A stretch of 11,731 nucleotides of DNA from an uncultured Flavobacteriales bacterium (lineage in GTDB: Bacteria > Bacteroidota > Bacteroidia > Flavobacteriales_D > Sanyastnellaceae): positions 1 to 11,731 of the forward strand of contig CALBSW010000062.1 in assembly GCA_937967465.1 (NCBI GenBank), read 5' to 3'. The notes under the pieces were generated by a model. It did no database searches, was not told the DNA's origin, and was given only the letters and a program-made list of their open reading frames with translations. The position numbers and the translations under genes are program-made. Within the stretch, counting starts at the first letter, position 1. Each line of letters opens with the position of its first letter. Shown one piece after another: positions 6,605-11,731 of this stretch.

Positions 6605-8122
6605 TTGCCACGCAAACCCAGACTCTTTCACAAAGGCCAGATGCTCGAGCTCGACATCCTCGACGTCGCCTTTGGCGGAAAAGGCATCGCCAAGGTCCCG
6701 ACCGAGGACGGCGACTTCACTGTCTTTGTGCCCAATGCCATTGCCGGTCAGCGCGTTCGCGCCCGTGTGTCGCAGTGCAAGCGCCGGCACGCCGAAGCCC
6801 GGATCACCGCCGTGCTGAAACGCGCGCCGGAAGAAGTGACGGTGCCCCACCAGGCCATTCCCGGCGCCCCGTACATCACCCTGCCGCTCCCGGCACAACG
6901 GGAACACAAGGAGCGCACCACCCTCGACGTGTATCGCCGGATCGGTGAAGTGCCCGACCTCGAGGCCCGCTACGAAGGCTGGGTGGACTCCCCGGAGGGA
7001 TTCCACTACCGCAACAAGATGGAATACAGCTTCTCGGCCATCGGCCGGGAGCCGGGAGACGACCCGGATGCGGAGTTTGCGGACGGCTTCTTTTTGGGCT
7101 TCAAGGCCCGTGGCACCTGGTGGGCGGTCGAAAACCTCGAACGGGACAGCGGCTTGTTCGATCCGGTTTTCGAGGACCTCTTGCCCACCATCCGCCAAGC
7201 CTGCTCGGACTCGGGACTCCCGCCGTGGCACGCCCCGAAGCGGGAAGGCTTTTTCCGCTTCCTCGTGGTGCGCCGCAGCCTGTCGCAGGACCAGCTCCTG
7301 GTCAACCTGGTGACCACGTCCGATGGACTGGATCAATTCGATGCCGCCGCCTTCCACGGCATGCTCGAACAACACCTCGGGGACCGTCTGGCCGGATTCG
7401 TCCACACGCTCAATGACGACAAGGGCGAACGGGTCGAGGCCCGGGACGGCAGCACCCATTTCGTGGCGGGCCAGGACCACGTGGTCGAACACCTGCACGG
7501 GCTCGCCTTCGAGATTCGGATGCGGAGCTTCTTCCAGACCAACCCGCGCTGCGCAGAGCGGCTGTATGCCCAAGTGATGGCTTACGCCTATGCGGAACCC
7601 CTGCCTGAAGTCGAGGCGCCGGACCCCGTCACCATGGACCTCTTTTGCGGTACGGGCACCATCGCCCAATTGCTCGCCCGGCACGGCGGGACCGGGACGC
7701 GGGTCGTGGGGGTCGACATCATCGAGGAGGCCATCGACGATGCGCGCCGGAGTGCCGAGCGCAATGGTGTCTCCGGGCTTCAATTCCACGCGGCCGATGT
7801 GGGGCGGTTCCTGTTGGACCATCCGGAATACGGTGGTCGAATCGGCACCATTGTTTTGGATCCCCCGCGCAGCGGAATCAGCCCCAAGTCGCTGCGCAAG
7901 GTGATTCGCCTCCGCGCCAAGCGCCTCGTCTATGTCAGCTGCAACCCGGCCACACAGGCCCGTGACCTGGTCACGCTGCGCGAAGCCGGATACGCCCTCC
8001 AAGCGTTCAAACTGGTGGACCAATTCCCCCACACCGCTCACGTCGAGGCGGTGTCCCTGTTGGAATTCGATGCCAACCTGCTCTCGTCTCCGGACGGAAT
8101 GGGCGACATTGCAACCTCATGA
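6605..8122 (+). CDS. rlmD: RlmD/TrmA-type RNA (uracil-C5)-methyltransferase
   Basis: A SAM-dependent enzyme that methylates C5 of a uracil in RNA, most likely 23S rRNA U1939 by similarity to RlmD. It has 505 residues. Residues 10-70 look like a TRAM RNA-binding domain (ILDVAFGGKGIAKV). The methyltransferase half shows FFQTN (309-313), the SAM-binding DLFCGTGTIA (345-354), LDPPRSG (418-424), the catalytic Cys446 in YVSCNPAT, and the proton-abstracting Glu481 in HVEAVSLL. Only five cysteines are present (58, 200, 316, 348, 446), so the four-Cys iron-sulfur site of E. coli RlmD is missing. The start is TTG at 6605, supported by homologue-like residues PRKPRLFHKGQ; ATG at 6641 is the alternative. 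Its stop overlaps the next gene as ATGA. RlmD is preferred over the tRNA enzyme TrmA because of the TRAM domain, but target choice is not proven. Confidence 0.9.
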   Translation: MPRKPRLFHKGQMLELDILDVAFGGKGIAKVPTEDGDFTVFVPNAIAGQRVRARVSQCKRRHAEARITAVLKRAPEEVTVPHQAIPGAPYITLPLPAQREHKERTTLDVYRRIGEVPDLEARYEGWVDSPEGFHYRNKMEYSFSAIGREPGDDPDAEFADGFFLGFKARGTWWAVENLERDSGLFDPVFEDLLPTIRQACSDSGLPPWHAPKREGFFRFLVVRRSLSQDQLLVNLVTTSDGLDQFDAAAFHGMLEQHLGDRLAGFVHTLNDDKGERVEARDGSTHFVAGQDHVVEHLHGLAFEIRMRSFFQTNPRCAERLYAQVMAYAYAEPLPEVEAPDPVTMDLFCGTGTIAQLLARHGGTGTRVVGVDIIEEAIDDARRSAERNGVSGLQFHAADVGRFLLDHPEYGGRIGTIVLDPPRSGISPKSLRKVIRLRAKRLVYVSCNPATQARDLVTLREAGYALQAFKLVDQFPHTAHVEAVSLLEFDANLLSSPDGMGDIATS

Positions 8123-8664
8123 ACGCGCAGTCTACCCCATCCGGAGAAGCCGTCATCCTCGATGCCCAGCGCATCGAACGCTGCATCCAACGCATCGCTC
8201 GGCAAATCCTTGAAGACCATCACGCCGCACCGCGCATCGCCATCACGGCCATCGACGGTCAGGGCACGGTCATGGCACGCCGTCTGGTGGATGCCCTCGA
8301 GGGCATCAGCGAAGTGCCTGTGCTCGGTTTTACCGTCACCATGGACAAGGACGCGCCCTTGGACCACCCCATCACGTTGACGGACCGCCACGGCAACGAT
8401 TTTGACCGCGCCATCCTCCAAGGCGCCACCATCATCGTCGTGGACGACGTGCTCAACAGTGGCCGGACGCTGCTCCATGCAGTGGACACCCTCTTGCAAA
8501 CCCGCCCGCGCGGCATCGCAGCCTGTGTCCTCGTCGACCGAATCCACCGCCGGTTCCCGGTCCGGGCTGACTATGTGGGGATGAGCCTGTCCACCAACCT
8601 CAAGGCGCACATCGATGTCCGCCTCAGCGGTCCAGGTCCGGACGAGGCGGTTCTGATGGACTGA
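8119..8664 (+). CDS. PyrR-like phosphoribosyltransferase
   Basis: A type I phosphoribosyltransferase of 181 residues. The PRPP-binding loop is VVDDVLNSGRT at 107-117. The later stretch DRIHRRFPVRADYVG (140-154) is close to the equivalent region of PyrR, the bifunctional pyrimidine-operon regulator and uracil phosphoribosyltransferase. No pyr genes lie nearby, so a role as RNA-binding attenuator is uncertain; a salvage enzyme is equally possible. It starts inside the stop codon of the methyltransferase gene (ATGA), so it is probably cotranslated with it. Its last 41 bases overlap the convergent shikimate kinase gene. The same pair, phosphoribosyltransferase beside shikimate kinase, is one I recall from other Flavobacteriia, which supports vertical descent. 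Confidence 0.88.
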   Translation: MNAQSTPSGEAVILDAQRIERCIQRIARQILEDHHAAPRIAITAIDGQGTVMARRLVDALEGISEVPVLGFTVTMDKDAPLDHPITLTDRHGNDFDRAILQGATIIVVDDVLNSGRTLLHAVDTLLQTRPRGIAACVLVDRIHRRFPVRADYVGMSLSTNLKAHIDVRLSGPGPDEAVLMD

Positions 8665-9193
8665 ACCAAGCGCGCCCCTCCACGAGATTCCGGACGGACT
8701 TCATGCGGTCCCGGTCGAAATGCCGGGCATCGACCGTGATGTGGGCTTGACTGTAAACGGGCTCCCGCTCGGCCAGATGCCGGGCCACAAAGGCCGGCAA
8801 CGCCTCTGCAGACAGGCCGGCGATCAAGGGGCGTTGGTCCGCCCTGCCCTCCAAGCGCATCACCAGCGCATCCGCGGGCATTTGGAGGTACACCACCGTT
8901 CCATGGGTCCGCATGAACTCCATGTTGTCCGCATGGCACGGTGTCCCGCCACCGGTGGAGATCAACACCTGCTCGTGGTCCCGAACCAAGTCGTGGAGCA
9001 CATCGCGTTCCATGGTCCGGAAGGCGGGCTCTCCTTGCTCCTCGAACAGGCGGCTGATGCTGCACCCATGCCGTTGGCGCAGGACAGCGTCAGTGTCGAA
9101 GAAAGGCAGCCCCATGAGTTTGGCCAGACGAGCGCCACTGGTGCTCTTGCCCACACCCATGTACACGACCATGAAGACCCGCTTCTCCTGCAT
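8624..9193 (-). CDS. aroK: Shikimate kinase
   Basis: Cytoplasmic kinase that phosphorylates shikimate at O3 with ATP, the fifth step of chorismate and aromatic amino acid synthesis. From the ATG at 9193 it has 189 residues, slightly longer than usual because of a C-terminal tail of about 20 residues. Expected residues are present: Asp33 and Asp35 in FFDTD, Arg59 in FRTME, the shikimate-binding GGG at 81-83, the lid Arg121 in RPLI, and Arg143 in AEREPVYSQA. The P-loop is odd: VYMGVGKST (10-18) has Val10 where the first Gly of GxxxxGKS/T is expected, while Gly15-Lys16-Ser17 is intact. A longer in-frame start at 9424 would add residues unlike the family and run through the intergenic region, so it is rejected. 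It converges on the phosphoribosyltransferase and diverges from clpB. Confidence 0.93.
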   Translation of the reverse strand: MQEKRVFMVVYMGVGKSTSGARLAKLMGLPFFDTDAVLRQRHGCSISRLFEEQGEPAFRTMERDVLHDLVRDHEQVLISTGGGTPCHADNMEFMRTHGTVVYLQMPADALVMRLEGRADQRPLIAGLSAEALPAFVARHLAEREPVYSQAHITVDARHFDRDRMKSVRNLVEGRAWFSPSEPPRPDLDR

Positions 9194-9198
9194 GGCGA

Positions 9199-9206
9199 CA
9201 AAAGTA
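9199..9206 (-). promoter_or_regulatory. Candidate -7 promoter element of shikimate kinase gene
   Basis: The minus strand reads TACTTTTG, a full match to the Bacteroidota -7 consensus TAnnTTTG, followed by five bases (tcgcc) and the ATG at 9193. The nearest TTTTG lies 15 bases upstream, shorter than the usual gap of about 19 for the -33 element. Its position suggests a leaderless transcript. Confidence 0.5.
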
Positions 9207-9247
9207 AGCGCCCCGAACCGACAAAACGTCAGCCAAACTCCACTTCG

Positions 9248-9292
9248 GGTGCCAAAATGACACGCCTGGCCCTGCATTCTCGCGTTGGCACC
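9248..9292 (+). repeat. Inverted repeat in the aroK-clpB divergent spacer
   Basis: GGTGCCAA at 9248-9255 and TTGGCACC at 9285-9292 are perfect 8-base inverted copies 29 bases apart, in the 160-base region between two divergent starts. The placement suits an operator for either gene, but the gap is long for one dimer and pairing in RNA would be weak. It does not match the CIRCE heat-shock operator. The rest of the spacer shows no clear promoter for clpB. Confidence 0.35.
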
Positions 9293-9353
9293 GTATTGGA
9301 GGAGGCGGATGTGGCCGCACGGGGCGGCCCACCACATTGGACAACCCCACATC

Positions 9354-11731
9354 ATGGAACAGCACGCCTTTACCCTCAAAGCCCAGAGCATCCTCGAAGA
9401 AGCACTCGCCCTGGCGGGCCGCAAGCGCCACAGCCAAGTGGACGCCCTTCACATTCTGCACGCGCTTCTGCATGGCCAAGACCCGCTGCCCACCCACCTT
9501 CTGGAGCGCATGGAGGTTCCCGCCTCCCCGGTTCAGAATGCCGTTGATCGCGCCATCGACGCCCTGCCCACCCAATCCGGACAACCCCAGATTCCCTGGG
9601 GCCAGACCGCGCAGGCCACCCTGCGGAGCGCCGCGGAGTCGGCGAGGAAAGACGGCGATCAATACATCGCCCTCGACCAGCTCCTTTCCGGCGTCCTCGC
9701 CGCGGGCGGAACCGCAGCCCGCTTGCTCGCCGATGCGGGCGCCACGTTGGACGGGCTCCAGCAAGCCGTCGCAGCCCTTCGCAGCGGCCGCACGGTCGAC
9801 AGCGCCAGCCACGAGGATGCACTCGATGCCCTGAACCGGTACGCCCGCAACCTCAACGCCATGGCCCACGACGGCAAGCTCGATCCGGTCATCGGCCGCG
9901 ACGAGGAAATCCGCCGCGTCCTGCAGATCCTGACACGGCGCACCAAGAACAACCCCATCCTGCTCGGAGAGCCCGGCGTCGGGAAGACCGCCATCGCGGA
10001 GGGCATCGCGCACCGCATTGTCTCGGGCGACGTCCCCGACAACCTCCTCGACAAATCCCTGTACAGCCTGGACATGGGCGCCCTCATCGCAGGAGCCAAG
10101 TACAAAGGCGAGTTTGAGGAGCGCCTCAAAGCCGTTGTCCGCGAAGTCGAGGAAAGCGATGGACAGGTGCTGCTCTTCATTGACGAGATCCACACCCTGG
10201 TCGGCGCTGGCGCAGGCGAAGGCGCCATGGATGCGGCCAACATCCTCAAACCCGCCCTCGCCCGCGGCGAACTCCGGGCCATTGGCGCCACCACGCTCAA
10301 CGAATACCAGAAGTACTTCGAAAAGGACAAGGCCCTCGAACGGCGGTTCCAGCAGGTCCGCGTGTCGGAACCCGACCGGGACAGCGCCATCGCAATCCTG
10401 CGGGGCATCAAGGACCGGTATGAGGCCCACCACCGCGTGGCCATCCGGGACGAAGCCGTGGTCCGCGCCGTGGAGCTGTCCACGCGGTACCTGCCCGACC
10501 GCTTCCTCCCGGACAAGGCCATCGACCTGATCGACGAGGCGGCTGCGCGCTTGCGGTTGGAAATGAATTCCAAGCCTCAGGCCCTGGATGACTTGGAGCG
10601 CCGCATTCTCCAACTGGAGATCGAAAAGGCCGCCATCGCTGGAGAAAGCGACCCTGTCCGCCGCACGGAGATCGACATCAACCTGGCCAACCTCGGCGAG
10701 GAGCGCGACACGCTGCAAGCCCGATGGGATGCCGAGCGTACGGTCATCGACCGCGTTCAAAGCCTTCGCGACGAGCTGGAGGGCCTAAAAGCCGAGGCGG
10801 ACCGCGCTGAGCGCGATGGCGATTTCGGCAAGGTGGCCGAGATCCGCTACGGCCGGATCCGCGAGCACGAATCCGCCCTGGAGCAGGCCAAGGCCGACCT
10901 GCTCGCCATGCAGGGTGAGTCCCGCCTCGTCAAGGAGGAAGTGGACGCCGAGGGCATTGCCGATGTCGTGAGTCTGTGGAGCGGTGTCCCCGTGTCGCGG
11001 ATGCTCCAATCCGACCGGGCCCGCCTGCTTTCCTTGGAGGACCAACTGGCGCAGCGCATCATCGGCCAGGAAGGGGCGGTCCAAGCCGTCAGCGAGGCCG
11101 TGCGCCGGACACGGTCGGGACTCGCCGATACCAACCGGCCGATGGGCAGCTTTCTGTTCATGGGGTCCACGGGTGTGGGCAAAACCGAGCTCGCCAAGGC
11201 CCTGAGCGAATTCCTGTTCGACGACGAGCGCGCTCTGGTCCGGTTGGACATGGGTGAATTCCAGGAAAAGCACACCGTCAGCCGCCTGGTCGGCGCCCCT
11301 CCCGGGTACATCGGGCACGATGAGGGCGGACAGCTGACCGAAGCGGTCCGCCGCCGCCCGCACACCGTGGTCCTTCTCGACGAAATCGAGAAAGCCCACC
11401 CTGACGTGTTCAACACGCTCCTTCAGCTGCTGGACGAAGGGCGCCTGACCGACGGCAAGGGCCGGCTGGTGGATTTCCGAAACACCCTGGTCATCATGAC
11501 CTCCAATGCCGGAACGGACGCCCTGGCCGCCCGGTTCGCTGCGGGGGCCGACGCCGGTCGGCCGGCCTCCGAAACCGCCCAGGACGACACCACGGTCGAC
11601 GTGGCCCGGGAAGCCCTGCTGGCCTTCCTCCGTCCGGAATTCGTCAACCGCATCGACGAGATCGCCGTCTTCCATCCGCTCGACCGGGAACACACCGGGC
11701 GCATCGTCCGACTCCAGCTGGCAGGACTCAA
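9354..11731 (+). CDS. clpB: ATP-dependent disaggregase chaperone ClpB (C-terminus cut by window edge)
   Basis: Hexameric AAA+ chaperone that threads aggregated proteins through its pore together with DnaK. I translated 792 codons from the ATG at 9354; family members have about 860, so roughly 70 are missing at the right. The N-domain spans 1-150. NBD1 follows: Walker A GEPGVGKT (205-212), pore Tyr250 in AKYKG, Walker B Asp277-Glu278, and the ALERRFQ arginine fingers. The coiled-coil middle domain spans about 409-530 and is full length, which marks ClpB rather than ClpA or ClpC. NBD2 has Walker A GSTGVGKT (604-611; relatives usually have GPTGVGKT), pore Tyr652 in GYIGH, and Walker B Asp676-Glu677. 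The start fits homologues (M.xx.FTLKAQ); an in-frame ATG at 9309 after a GGAGGAGG stretch would add 15 residues. A heat-shock signal was not found upstream. Confidence 0.96.
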   Translation, partial: MEQHAFTLKAQSILEEALALAGRKRHSQVDALHILHALLHGQDPLPTHLLERMEVPASPVQNAVDRAIDALPTQSGQPQIPWGQTAQATLRSAAESARKDGDQYIALDQLLSGVLAAGGTAARLLADAGATLDGLQQAVAALRSGRTVDSASHEDALDALNRYARNLNAMAHDGKLDPVIGRDEEIRRVLQILTRRTKNNPILLGEPGVGKTAIAEGIAHRIVSGDVPDNLLDKSLYSLDMGALIAGAKYKGEFEERLKAVVREVEESDGQVLLFIDEIHTLVGAGAGEGAMDAANILKPALARGELRAIGATTLNEYQKYFEKDKALERRFQQVRVSEPDRDSAIAILRGIKDRYEAHHRVAIRDEAVVRAVELSTRYLPDRFLPDKAIDLIDEAAARLRLEMNSKPQALDDLERRILQLEIEKAAIAGESDPVRRTEIDINLANLGEERDTLQARWDAERTVIDRVQSLRDELEGLKAEADRAERDGDFGKVAEIRYGRIREHESALEQAKADLLAMQGESRLVKEEVDAEGIADVVSLWSGVPVSRMLQSDRARLLSLEDQLAQRIIGQEGAVQAVSEAVRRTRSGLADTNRPMGSFLFMGSTGVGKTELAKALSEFLFDDERALVRLDMGEFQEKHTVSRLVGAPPGYIGHDEGGQLTEAVRRRPHTVVLLDEIEKAHPDVFNTLLQLLDEGRLTDGKGRLVDFRNTLVIMTSNAGTDALAARFAAGADAGRPASETAQDDTTVDVAREALLAFLRPEFVNRIDEIAVFHPLDREHTGRIVRLQLAGL

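Noticed and set aside
5457..6818. 453-codon plus-strand open frame opposite the EEP hydrolase and symporter genes
   Set aside because: Overlaps two sense genes with full catalytic motifs and runs into the methyltransferase start; Pro/Arg/His-rich composition typical of a shadow frame.
6431..8041. 536-codon open frame on the minus strand across the methyltransferase gene
   Set aside because: It is antisense to a gene with complete family motifs; the translation is low-complexity in style with no recognisable domain, as expected from GC-rich codon bias.
9248..9292. CIRCE (HrcA) operator at clpB
   Set aside because: Half-sites differ from TTAGCACTC, are in the reverse order, and are 29 rather than 9 bases apart.
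9285..9299. Sigma-54-like TTGGCACC-TATTGG before clpB
   Set aside because: The -24 half looks good, but the -12 half is TTGG instead of TTGC and the spacing is one base short; sigma-54 sites need strict spacing.
9090..10760. 556-codon open frame on the minus strand across clpB and part of aroK
   Set aside because: Mirror frame of clpB, whose sense product matches the family over its full visible length. No domain or signal in the antisense product.

Overview
The window is a GC-rich chromosomal segment, densely packed with genes, from a member of the Bacteroidota, most likely an uncultured aquatic lineage of Flavobacteriales. Pointers to this are the endonuclease I family nuclease with GC..SACNY-type Cys-rich repeats and a dockerin-like tail, the next-to-next neighbourhood of shikimate kinase and a PyrR-like phosphoribosyltransferase, sequences resembling the Bacteroidota -7 element (TAnnTTTG), and weak use of Shine-Dalgarno sites. 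The taxon is inferred from protein style only. No rRNA, tRNA, CRISPR array, insertion sequence, phage gene or integration site was seen, and there is no gene-free stretch longer than about 160 bases.

Layout. Bases 1-6530 are a run of six genes on the minus strand. In transcription order they are: a secreted endonuclease/exonuclease/phosphatase (EEP) family hydrolase; a DASS/SLC13 sodium:anion symporter that overlaps it by ATGA; after a 64-base AT-richer gap, a small secreted protein of unknown function with one dockerin-like EF-hand loop; a di-heme cytochrome c peroxidase-like lipoprotein; a secreted endonuclease I with two 59-residue Cys-rich repeats and a dockerin-like C-terminus; and a secreted M14 zinc carboxypeptidase whose 3' end is cut off by the window edge. 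Five of the six products carry an export signal and the sixth is a membrane transporter, so this half is an envelope and extracellular block. Two of the exported proteins are clear degradative enzymes for nucleic acid and protein.

Bases 6605-8664 are two plus-strand genes overlapping by ATGA: an RlmD/TrmA-type RNA uracil-C5 methyltransferase and a PyrR-like phosphoribosyltransferase. Shikimate kinase (8624-9193, minus) converges on them with a 41-base overlap. The chaperone ClpB (9354 onward, plus) is divergent from shikimate kinase across a 160-base spacer holding an 8-base perfect inverted repeat, and runs off the right edge about 70 residues before its expected end. This half is housekeeping: rRNA modification, nucleotide salvage or control, aromatic amino acid synthesis and protein disaggregation.

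I found no clear new system. The most unusual signal is promoter architecture: three minus-strand genes have a TAnnTTTG-like element exactly 5 bases before ATG, which would give leaderless transcripts. Secondary points are a Gly-to-Val change in the shikimate kinase P-loop, an RlmD-like enzyme without iron-sulfur cysteines, and the coupled pair of secreted hydrolase and anion symporter.
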